This document shows, in pieces, positions 1 to 5,512 of a stretch of DNA of 5,512 nucleotides. The translations under genes and the position numbers were made by a program. Under the pieces are notes generated by a model that made no database searches, was not told where the DNA came from, and was given only the letters and a program-made list of their open reading frames with translations. Each line of letters opens with the position of its first letter. Position 1 is the first letter of the stretch. The DNA lies in assembly GCA_009787435.1 (NCBI GenBank), contig WRFW01000113.1, positions 1 to 5,512 of the forward strand, written 5' to 3'. Origin of the DNA: Defluviitaleaceae bacterium. Its GTDB lineage: Bacteria; Bacillota; Clostridia; Lachnospirales; UBA5962.

Positions 1-1
1 A

Positions 2-415
2 ACAATTACAGCTGGGGCAGTCCCAAGAGCGGGTGGGAATAATCAACGACAGCCCCAAAGGCAGCAATCACAACAAAATACAGCTACTCCTCAAAGGCAA
101 AATATGCAAAATAATCAATCACCTAACATAAATCAAAGACCAACTGTTTCTAATCCTAAACTACAAAATATTGTTAGAGATTTATATAAAGGTCAAGGAG
201 GTCCAAATACTATTGGTAATGGAACAACTATGGATGCAGTTAGAAATGAAATTAGAACAGGTCAACCAACTCATGGTAGATTTCACACTTCAAAGTTAAC
301 TGAATATAGAACTGCTTTAGAAAAAAGATTGAGAGCAGGAGATTTGAATGCTCATGATAGGTCAGTTGCTCAATCATTATTAGATGATATTATAAATGCT
401 CTTTCAGGAAACTAA
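2..415 (+). CDS. C-terminal end of a polymorphic toxin (5' end outside the window)
   Basis: The reading frame is open from base 2 to the stop at 413-415. The ATG at 104 is therefore an internal methionine, not the start, and no ribosome binding site precedes it. The visible 137 residues have two parts. Residues 1 to about 50 are a low-complexity Gln/Asn/Pro/Arg-rich linker. Residues ~52-137 are a compact module beginning PKLQNIVRDLYKG, continuing IGNGTTMDAVRNEIRTG and GRFHTSKLTEYRTAL, and ending with a helix VAQSLLDDIINAL. From memory, modules with this pattern occur at the extreme C-termini of Rhs, haemagglutinin-type and other polymorphic toxins; I cannot name the Pfam family or its activity. 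The conserved-looking Lys, Arg and His residues are candidates for an active site, but that is a guess. A small acidic gene 27 bases downstream fits an immunity partner. The delivery domain and export signal lie upstream and are unseen. Confidence 0.72.
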   Translation, partial: TITAGAVPRAGGNNQRQPQRQQSQQNTATPQRQNMQNNQSPNINQRPTVSNPKLQNIVRDLYKGQGGPNTIGNGTTMDAVRNEIRTGQPTHGRFHTSKLTEYRTALEKRLRAGDLNAHDRSVAQSLLDDIINALSGN

Positions 416-442
416 TTAAAATTTTAAAAACAGGAGAAAAAT

Positions 443-799
443 ATGTATAACTACAATGAAGCAATAAATTTTCTAACTAGCAAATTTTCAAATTTAAAAT
501 CAATCTATGAAAGTGAGATTGATGAATATGAAGGGTTACCTTACATATTTTATGAAAGTGTGTTTATAAAATACATTGTAGAAAAGATTAACTCTCGGGA
601 TGAGGTAGAGCTGTATAATATCTTTAATTTTGTTGAAGATATGCTTTTAAATGGCGATGAAGAAATAAAAAATTTGATAGAGGTTGCCGTAATAGAGAGC
701 TTATACTATGAAGAAGATTTTAGTTCTTTTAATACTTTTTTGCCAACTTTTTATGGTGATTTGACTAAGAAAAGCTTTGAGAGTTTTGAAACACATTAA
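443..799 (+). CDS. Putative immunity protein for the upstream toxin (DUF7674-like)
   Basis: This encodes a 118-residue cytoplasmic protein with no signal peptide or membrane segment. The start is supported by AGGAG at 432-436, six bases before the ATG. It is strongly acidic: I count 24 Asp/Glu against 8 Lys/Arg, which is typical of immunity proteins that cap a basic toxin surface. It looks all-helical. The segment around residues 31-45 (GLPYIFYESVFIKYI) and the later FNFVEDMLLNGDEEIKNLI (61-79) remind me of the family catalogued as DUF7674, small proteins often found beside toxin genes; this is recall, not a search result. Its position directly after the toxin end makes it the likely cognate antidote, made in the same transcript. 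The pairing is inferred from gene order and charge only. Confidence 0.65.
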   Translation: MYNYNEAINFLTSKFSNLKSIYESEIDEYEGLPYIFYESVFIKYIVEKINSRDEVELYNIFNFVEDMLLNGDEEIKNLIEVAVIESLYYEEDFSSFNTFLPTFYGDLTKKSFESFETH

Positions 800-801
800 T
801 A

Positions 802-1299
802 ATGATAAAAACAACTTTGATTAATTCCTATAAAGAATTAAAAGAATTATCAATTTTAAATGGTTTTAAAATTTATGGTAATAACGTCAACCCTACTAAT
901 AGATTTGAAATTATAGAGGATTTTGATTTTAAACTTGGAGTAGCATACTACCACCATGGCATAAATTCTTCTATAGTAAAATTAAAAACTAAAAATATTA
1001 TATTTTTAGGGTTTGAACAGTCATTAATAGAGATAGATTTTAAACAACATTTAGAAATGCATAGTAAAAATCTAAATTCAATTTTTTATGAATTTATAGA
1101 AACAGATACTAAATTACTAGCTATATGTGAGCTTGATATAATTGCTTTTGATTTTGATGGTAAAATAGTGTGGGAAACAAGTTTCATGGATATAGTAGAA
1201 AATTATGAAATAAATAAAAATGTAATTATAGTTTATTCTGGGGCTCAAAAGATAGAAGTTAACTTGAATAACGGACATCATATTAGTACAAGTCTATAA
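802..1299 (+). CDS. Hypothetical protein, possible second immunity protein
   Basis: This encodes a 165-residue protein I do not recognise, with no signal peptide or convincing membrane helix. Its ATG is only two bases past the stop of the preceding gene and has no good Shine-Dalgarno sequence, so it is probably translated by coupling to that gene. The C-terminal half (residues ~104-156) alternates short hydrophobic strands with turns: LLAICELDIIAFDFDGKIVW, then NVIIVYSGAQKIEVNLNNG. This is a beta-rich pattern like blades of sugar- or PQQ-binding-type repeats. The same style appears in several uncharacterised immunity-like proteins. The gene is exceptionally A+T-rich: three sampled 60-base lines have about 17-22 % G+C, lower than either neighbour. 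It could be a second protective protein for the same toxin or an orphan immunity gene kept from a lost toxin. Confidence 0.5.
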   Translation: MIKTTLINSYKELKELSILNGFKIYGNNVNPTNRFEIIEDFDFKLGVAYYHHGINSSIVKLKTKNIIFLGFEQSLIEIDFKQHLEMHSKNLNSIFYEFIETDTKLLAICELDIIAFDFDGKIVWETSFMDIVENYEINKNVIIVYSGAQKIEVNLNNGHHISTSL

Positions 1300-1400
1300 A
1301 TGGTAAGAAAGGCGTTTTTGAGTTTATACTAGATACGGCAGGCAATATAACTCATCAAGTATTCAAACAAGGAGGAGTAATTAATGGAATACCAAATTAA
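1287..1400 (+). pseudogene. Orphan C-terminal tail of a second polymorphic toxin
   Basis: A frame different from both neighbours is open from 1287, just after an in-frame TAG at 1284-1286, to the stop at 1398-1400. It has no start codon of its own. It reads YKSINGKKGVFEFI, then LDTAGNITHQVF, then KQGGVINGIPN. The pattern FEF-I-x-D-x-x-G-x-I-T-H-Q-x-F-x-x-G-G, ending in I-x-G-x-P-N, resembles the extreme C-termini of contact-dependent and Rhs-type toxin modules as I remember them, though I cannot name the family. It ends by overlapping the next gene's start by 17 bases, as intact toxin/immunity pairs often do. I interpret it as the remnant of a displaced toxin module that stayed attached to its immunity gene. 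It cannot be an active toxin alone. The overlap with the last codons of the preceding gene suggests the recombination joint lies near 1287-1299. Confidence 0.55.
1371..1377 (+). promoter_or_regulatory. Ribosome binding site inside the toxin-tail reading frame
   Basis: GGAGGAG lies six bases before the ATG at 1384 and is the strongest Shine-Dalgarno sequence in the window. The same bases are the Gly-Gly-Val codons of the toxin-tail frame, so one sequence served both as toxin coding sequence and as immunity-gene initiation signal. This fixes the start of the DUF2247-like gene. Confidence 0.8.
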
Positions 1401-1935
1401 CCGAAACTCACTTAATATTTCTATATCATATAGCTATTTTTCTAATTTAGTTACTCTTAATTGGAATGATATATTATTTGCGATAGAGCATAGATATTTA
1501 CCATACCAAGCCGCAATAGAACATTCATCTTTACAACTTAGCAATAACCTTAATTCTTCACCTCAAGAAGTATTAGACTTAGTATGTTTAACCCCTGAAG
1601 AAGTTATATTCTCGCACTCAATACACCCTTATATAGATAAACTTGTTGAAACCGTACCTAAAGCAGAAAAAGAAGAAACAATAGATAAAATAATGTATGT
1701 TCTATTAGATTGGATTTTTGAAAATCAAGAAAATTTTGACAACCCTTTAGAAGTAGCTCAAATTGTTTATGCCGATTTTGATTATCCGAAAAGTATTAGT
1801 GAATTTGTTGGATATATGCCGTCAGAGGTTTCAGATTTAAATTTAGTTGGTGTAAAAGGTGTAGAAAGAATGCTTATCAACTGGAAAAGCTACCTTGAAA
1901 AAGAAAAACTTCGCTTTTCCCCACCAACTCCCTAA
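1384..1935 (+). CDS. DUF2247 family protein, probable immunity protein of a lost toxin
   Basis: This encodes a 183-residue soluble protein with no signal peptide. I recognise the general pattern of DUF2247. An early Trp-Asn-Asp-Ile motif lies in TLNWNDILFAIEHRYL (residues 24-39). A central segment YVLLDWIFENQENFD (105-119) leads to NPLEVAQIVYADFDYP (120-135) and then to a C-terminal NWKSYLEK (166-173). These are typical of the family, and the length is close to what I recall for it. DUF2247 proteins have no established reaction; many sit beside polymorphic toxins, which suggests immunity. Here the start lies inside the residual toxin tail, so its original partner was probably that toxin. Two sampled 60-base lines have about 32-35 % G+C, higher than the preceding gene, consistent with separate acquisition. 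No promoter is evident just upstream, so it probably depends on read-through from the toxin operon. Confidence 0.75.
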   Translation: MEYQINRNSLNISISYSYFSNLVTLNWNDILFAIEHRYLPYQAAIEHSSLQLSNNLNSSPQEVLDLVCLTPEEVIFSHSIHPYIDKLVETVPKAEKEETIDKIMYVLLDWIFENQENFDNPLEVAQIVYADFDYPKSISEFVGYMPSEVSDLNLVGVKGVERMLINWKSYLEKEKLRFSPPTP

Positions 1936-1954
1936 AATTTCACCACCAATAATT

Positions 1955-1987
1955 GAGCATCTCTAAAAACTCCCGCATGCTCTTTTT
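1955..1987 (+). terminator. Possible Rho-independent terminator of the toxin/immunity operon
   Basis: GAGCAT at 1955-1960 is complementary to ATGCTC at 1977-1982, and TTTTT follows at once. The six-base stem and 16-base loop make it weaker than a textbook terminator. An alternative stem pairs CTAAAAA (1963-1969) with TTTTTAG (1983-1989). Its place 20 bases after the DUF2247 stop and before a new promoter fits a transcription end. Confidence 0.45.
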
Positions 1988-1996
1988 AGCTCACCC

Positions 1997-2024
1997 TTGA
2001 AAAGCTCAAAGAACGTGCTATTAT
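1997..2024 (+). promoter_or_regulatory. Candidate sigma-70-type promoter for the Hsp70-like gene
   Basis: TTGAAA at 1997-2002 (5 of 6 to the -35 consensus) is followed after 16 bases by TATTAT at 2019-2024 (5 of 6 to the -10). A TG at 2016-2017 makes the latter an extended -10. Transcription would start near 2031, leaving a leader of about 96 bases that contains both inverted repeats described next. It separates the Hsp70-like unit from the toxin operon. Confidence 0.55.
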
Positions 2025-2030
2025 AAAAAG

Positions 2031-2052
2031 CTAAAAACTTATTAGTTTTTAG
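2031..2052 (+). repeat. Perfect 9-bp inverted repeat at the predicted transcript start
   Basis: CTAAAAACT (2031-2039) and AGTTTTTAG (2044-2052) are exact inverses with a four-base TATT loop. The repeat begins where the promoter at 1997-2024 would start transcription. It may be an operator or a hairpin stabilising the 5' end of the mRNA. The left arm CTAAAAACT also occurs at 1963-1971. Confidence 0.6.
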
Positions 2053-2062
2053 AGGCACTAAA

Positions 2063-2100
2063 ATATAAGTGGTTAACTTTCACAAACTAACCACTTATAT
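2063..2100 (+). repeat. Perfect 13-bp inverted repeat just before the Hsp70-like ribosome binding site
   Basis: ATATAAGTGGTTA (2063-2075) and TAACCACTTATAT (2088-2100) are exact inverses around a 12-base loop, ending 14 bases before the AGGAG at 2115-2119. No T tract follows, so it does not look like a simple terminator. A regulator-binding operator or a leader hairpin controlling translation is more likely. The pairing is directly visible; the role is inferred. Confidence 0.65.
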
Positions 2101-2126
2101 AAACATCCCCTTATAGGAGAATACAA

Positions 2127-4757
2127 ATGAGATATACATATTCAATAAACAAAGTAGAAAAGCCTTTAAACGCAACATATACAGAAGAAGAACTCACAAG
2201 GCTAACTACATTAGATTTAAGAGAAGTGTGCCGAAAAGAAAAGCTGCCAATCGGTGCTGTTTTCAAATCGGACAGGTCTTTTTTAATAAACACTATTTTA
2301 AAATACCGCGGTGCTAGAAAGAAAACTTTTATAGAAGATTATATTAGCGGCTTTAATAACATACTTAATACAATTAGTAAAAAATTAGTCTTTGAAAATG
2401 ATAAAGAAATTGAATTGCCGACAAGGCTCACCTTATACAAAAATATGGACATAAATAGTTACGATAACTACTTCGTTAAAGGCGAAAATCTTGATGAAGG
2501 TTCTGTCTTAATTTTAAATGATGAAAAAGAAGTTTGTGGAATTTTAAGCTTAGTTTTTGATAAAAATAATAACAAATTTTCATTGCACTCAAAATCAAAT
2601 TTTATAAACATAGAAGAAAATTTGCATAGAAACTACAGCCTAGGCTTTCTAAGCGAAAAGGCATCTAGGCACTTGTATGATTTTTATTATAACTATGAAA
2701 GCAGATTGTTAACTATGCGTTGCAGAATTGTGCCTATTTCAGAGCTAAACGTCTTAGGTGTGGAAAAAGCTAACACTTCTTTAGTTATAGACTTCGGAAC
2801 TAGTAATTCTTCTGTAGGCGCTTATTTAAGTGAATACCAAGTAAATCCTAAAATTAAATGGGACTTATTAAGAAAAGGAATTGAATTTAACGGAGTAAGC
2901 AAAATTAAGTTTGAAAAAGATGAGATTATTCCTACAGTAATTAGCATTAAATCTTGTGCCAATGGCAAAATAATTTATAGATATGGGCACGATGCTTTAA
3001 ATTTTAGCAAAACGCACGGCTATAATAGCCCAGCGACTACCTTTTTTGCACTTAAAAGATGGGTAAATGATTATAATAAAGAAGAAGAAGTTTCAGATGA
3101 AGAGGGGAATATAGAAAGAATCCCTAGAAAAGACATTTTAAAAGCCTATTTTGATTACTTAATTAAAGAGGCTTGCATACAACATAAATGTAAATATGAA
3201 ATACTTCATATAACTAGCCCTATAAAACAAAAGCAGCAATTTTTAAATATGTATCAAGATATTTTGAAAGAATACAATATAGTTTCAAACACAGCTTTAG
3301 ATGAAAGTATATCTGTTTTATATAACTCAATATCTAATCAAATTGAACGGAATAATTTTTACGAAAAAGATAAATACAAAGCCCTCGTAATAGATTGCGG
3401 CGGCGGCACAACAGACTTAACAAATTGTACCTATTCCATACACGATAATAAAATAACATATAAGTTAGACTTAACTACAACTTATTCTAACGGAGAAACA
3501 AACTTTGGCGGCAATAACATAACTTATCGAATCTTTCAATACTTAAAAATAGCTTTTTCAGAATATTACACGAAAAATAATAAAATATCTATTGAAGATG
3601 TCTTTAAAACAGACGTACACGGTATGTATAGATATATAGACGAGAATAGCCATACAGAAGCCTATGCCTTTTTAGAACAGCTTTATATAGATTGCGAAAA
3701 CATAATTCCAACAAAATATTATGATTTTAGAAACTCATCCTCGGAAGATTATATGAAAGTAAGAAGTAACTTTTATTTTCTATGGAACTTGGCAGAAAAA
3801 ATAAAAGTAGACTTTTTTCATTCTTCTTCAGTTTCTCAAACTTCCTTCCATAAACACGGCTTAAAATCAAATATAAATAGTAAAAAAATATCCCCAGAAG
3901 AAACTTGGCGATTAAATATTTATAAAGATTTGAAAAAACATATTTTTAGCAAAAATATAACTAGGCAAACCCATGAGCTAGTCCTTAATACAGAGCTTCC
4001 AAGTATAATTATAACTAAAGACGAGATAACTGAACTCATAAAAGGTGATATTTATAACCTTATAAAAAAGTTTATAGAGCCTTTATATTTGTCAAATGAA
4101 CTTGATTCTTTTAATATTATAAAGTTAACTGGTCAAACTTGCAAAATTGATATTTTTAGAGATGCTCTTAAAGAGTTTATACCTGGTAGAGTTATAGAAA
4201 CTTCAAAAAAAGAAAAAACAATAGACGATTTTAAACTAACTTGCCTCGAAGGTGCTATTAAATACCAAAATTCTAAAGCTATAGGCTTAATAGCACCTAC
4301 TTTTAAAAATAATGCTCCTATAACCCCTTACAGGCTTACAGCAGAAACTTATAAAGGCGATGAAATAACTATGATTTCAAGCCTAGAAGAATTACCACAA
4401 AGTTTTGGGCATATATCAAGAAATATAGATACAGAAAGTATTATTTTAACACTTCGCAACTCTGATGGTAAAACTCTTCATAATTATCCTTTACCTCTTA
4501 ATATATCACAATTTAAAAGAACTAATTATAGAGAAACTAACGAAAGATATTCAGAAAAAGTTAAGCAGCAATATATAGATGATATAGTCGGCGGTGAAAT
4601 AAAAATATTTACTTACGCTTATGAAGATAAATGGGGTTTTCACGTCTTGCCGGTCGCTCGTATACACAATGATGAAGACCCTTTAATCGGTAAAGAAGAA
4701 TACTTTGCTTTTGAAAATGATGAATGGGAGGCAAATTTCTTCGATGGAAAAAAATAA
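2127..4757 (+). CDS. Hsp70/actin-fold ATPase-like protein with SAP-like N-terminus
   Basis: This encodes an 876-residue soluble protein. The start is set by AGGAG at 2115-2119, seven bases before the ATG. The nucleotide-binding core spans about residues 215-720. The phosphate-1 motif is LVIDFGTSNSSVG (219-231), compared with IDLGTTNS in DnaK. ALKRWV (308-313) matches the Hsp70 segment with the catalytic lysine, here K310. LDESISVLYN (391-400) corresponds to EPTAAALAYG. Phosphate-2 is VIDCGGGTTDL (421-431), followed by FGGNNITYRI (460-469). The adenosine loop is degenerate: IKLTGQTCKIDIF (665-677) where DnaK has VGGQTRMP. It differs from DnaK in three ways. Residues ~20-62 form a SAP-like helix-loop-helix (LREVCRKEKLPIG then FLINTILKYRG) within a ~210-residue N-terminal extension. 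There is extra sequence between ~475 and ~640. There is no recognisable substrate-binding domain; residues ~730-876 are unfamiliar. ATP binding is well supported, but the client and role are unknown. It is translationally coupled to the next gene. Confidence 0.82.
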   Translation: MRYTYSINKVEKPLNATYTEEELTRLTTLDLREVCRKEKLPIGAVFKSDRSFLINTILKYRGARKKTFIEDYISGFNNILNTISKKLVFENDKEIELPTRLTLYKNMDINSYDNYFVKGENLDEGSVLILNDEKEVCGILSLVFDKNNNKFSLHSKSNFINIEENLHRNYSLGFLSEKASRHLYDFYYNYESRLLTMRCRIVPISELNVLGVEKANTSLVIDFGTSNSSVGAYLSEYQVNPKIKWDLLRKGIEFNGVSKIKFEKDEIIPTVISIKSCANGKIIYRYGHDALNFSKTHGYNSPATTFFALKRWVNDYNKEEEVSDEEGNIERIPRKDILKAYFDYLIKEACIQHKCKYEILHITSPIKQKQQFLNMYQDILKEYNIVSNTALDESISVLYNSISNQIERNNFYEKDKYKALVIDCGGGTTDLTNCTYSIHDNKITYKLDLTTTYSNGETNFGGNNITYRIFQYLKIAFSEYYTKNNKISIEDVFKTDVHGMYRYIDENSHTEAYAFLEQLYIDCENIIPTKYYDFRNSSSEDYMKVRSNFYFLWNLAEKIKVDFFHSSSVSQTSFHKHGLKSNINSKKISPEETWRLNIYKDLKKHIFSKNITRQTHELVLNTELPSIIITKDEITELIKGDIYNLIKKFIEPLYLSNELDSFNIIKLTGQTCKIDIFRDALKEFIPGRVIETSKKEKTIDDFKLTCLEGAIKYQNSKAIGLIAPTFKNNAPITPYRLTAETYKGDEITMISSLEELPQSFGHISRNIDTESIILTLRNSDGKTLHNYPLPLNISQFKRTNYRETNERYSEKVKQQYIDDIVGGEIKIFTYAYEDKWGFHVLPVARIHNDEDPLIGKEEYFAFENDEWEANFFDGKK

Positions 4758-5512
4758 TCAAGAAATAAAATATCCTTTTTTTAACAGAGATAGAATTTTA
4801 AAAATAGAAATGCTAGAAAATCTTAGAGATTTTCCACGCAGCCTTTTAGAAATAAACATTCACGACCTTTCAGATGGCATTGTAAAAGGCTTTTTTCCTA
4901 CAGTAAGTGAAAATACTATAACCTTTTCAAAAGGCATAGTAAAATATAACGGACAAGTTTACTTATTTAACCCATTTACTTTAAACTATAGTGCCACTGA
5001 AGATGAAGTAGCTATTTTACTTACTTTCGGTGAAACAGAAGAAAATAAAGATTATAGCACAATGCCAGTTAGTGCAGGGATTCATTTAATTTCAGAGCAA
5101 ATTTTGGGCTTTCCTAATGTAATAGAATTAGGAAAATTTAAACTTAAAACAGGTGCATATTTAAGGAGCGACTATCAAGATTTATACGATTTTACAACAG
5201 AATATAACACTATAAATATAGTAAACGTAAAATATGCGGGCTATAAAGAGCATACTTTGAGCCATTTAATCTTGAAATACTTTGCTAGGGCAGTGGTTAA
5301 TGCTAGAAGTGAAAATCCCTTAGACATTAGTTTTTCTATGCTTTGCCTAAACAGCGAACGTATAGAGCGTGAAACAATACTTTCTTACATAGCTTATCGC
5401 TTAGAAGAAGAACTTACACCTGTTAGTAACAATGAATTGCATGAAAAACTAGTGAAAGTTCTAGAAATAATTAAGCGTGAAAGCCCCGGTCTAAGAAGAC
5501 GCTTGAGAGCTG
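4744..5512 (+). CDS. Unknown protein coupled to the Hsp70-like ATPase (3' end outside the window)
   Basis: The frame is open from the ATG at 4744 to the right edge, giving 256 residues so far. It overlaps the end of the Hsp70-like gene by 14 bases in another frame. A GGGAGG at 4726-4731 lies 12 bases upstream, rather far but usable with coupling. The N-terminus has FFNRDRILKIEMLENLRDFP (12-31), then LEINIHDLSDGIVKGF (35-50), then a beta-rich FSKGIVKYNGQVYLF (61-75). A helical region follows (~170-256) with paired charges, ending in a basic stretch RRRLRA. It has no signal peptide or membrane helix. I do not recognise a family with confidence. I vaguely recall similar proteins beside Hsp70-like genes in low-GC anaerobes annotated as 'DNA and RNA helicase', but no helicase motif (Walker A or DEAD) is visible here. 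The 'GIVKYNG' strand pattern is also seen in phage-tail or baseplate proteins, a weak hint. Confidence 0.75.
   Translation, partial: MEKNNQEIKYPFFNRDRILKIEMLENLRDFPRSLLEINIHDLSDGIVKGFFPTVSENTITFSKGIVKYNGQVYLFNPFTLNYSATEDEVAILLTFGETEENKDYSTMPVSAGIHLISEQILGFPNVIELGKFKLKTGAYLRSDYQDLYDFTTEYNTINIVNVKYAGYKEHTLSHLILKYFARAVVNARSENPLDISFSMLCLNSERIERETILSYIAYRLEEELTPVSNNELHEKLVKVLEIIKRESPGLRRRLRA

Noticed and set aside
104..415. Stand-alone 103-residue protein starting at 104
   Set aside because: The frame continues without a stop to the left edge and there is no ribosome binding site before 104; it is the end of a larger gene.
1325..1330. TATACT as a -10 box for the DUF2247-like gene
   Set aside because: No -35 element at suitable spacing was found and the bases fall within the toxin-tail frame.
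1963..2052. CTAAAAACT at 1963-1971 and 2031-2039 with TTTTTAG partners, as a mobile-element end or riboswitch
   Set aside because: The repeats are short and A+T-rich, have no target duplication or transposase nearby, and are explained by simple hairpins.
2107..2119. CCCCT/AGGAG pairing that might hide the ribosome binding site
   Set aside because: Only about three contiguous base pairs form around a three-base loop, too weak to claim as a switch.
2111..2293. 60-codon reading frame on the minus strand
   Set aside because: It lies opposite the start of the Hsp70-like gene, has no ribosome binding site that I can see and a composition expected of a shadow frame.
4744..5512. Helicase function for the last gene
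   Set aside because: No Walker A, DEAD/DEAH or other helicase motif is visible in the 256 residues present; a remembered database label is not evidence.

Overview
The window is a low-GC bacterial segment, mostly about 20-35 % G+C in the stretches I counted by hand. It has purine-rich AGGAG-type ribosome binding sites, ATG starts, and heavy use of AGA, TTA and ATA codons. This fits a low-GC Bacillota or Fusobacteriota genome, but I cannot name the genus. All genes are on the + strand, in two blocks.

Block 1 (1-1935) is the C-terminal end of a polymorphic-toxin locus. It opens inside a large gene whose upstream part lies outside the window. Only a Gln/Asn-rich linker and an ~85-residue C-terminal toxin-like module are visible (2-415). 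A strongly acidic small protein follows 27 bases later (443-799), the classic place for the cognate immunity protein. Next is a second immunity-like or hypothetical gene (802-1299). Then comes a start-less fragment that reads like the last ~35 residues of a different toxin (1287-1400). It overlaps a DUF2247-type gene (1384-1935) whose Shine-Dalgarno sequence lies inside the fragment. I read this as one live toxin/immunity pair followed by an array of displaced immunity genes, one still attached to the tail of its lost toxin. Base composition changes from segment to segment, which supports assembly by recombination.

The 1936-2126 interval has no gene. It holds a terminator-like hairpin, a good candidate promoter with an extended -10, and two inverted repeats in the predicted 5' leader of the next gene.

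Block 2 (2127 to the right edge) is a translationally coupled pair. The first gene encodes an unusual 876-residue Hsp70/actin-fold ATPase. It has recognisable phosphate-1, phosphate-2 and adenosine motifs, a long N-terminal extension that starts with a SAP-like helix-loop-helix, and no visible canonical substrate-binding domain. The second gene (4744 to past 5512) overlaps it by 14 bases and encodes a protein I do not recognise; it is cut off by the window.

The most interesting possibility is that the Hsp70-like ATPase and its partner work with the toxin locus beside them, for example as part of an export or injection apparatus or its effector handling. This rests on proximity and a vague resemblance only.
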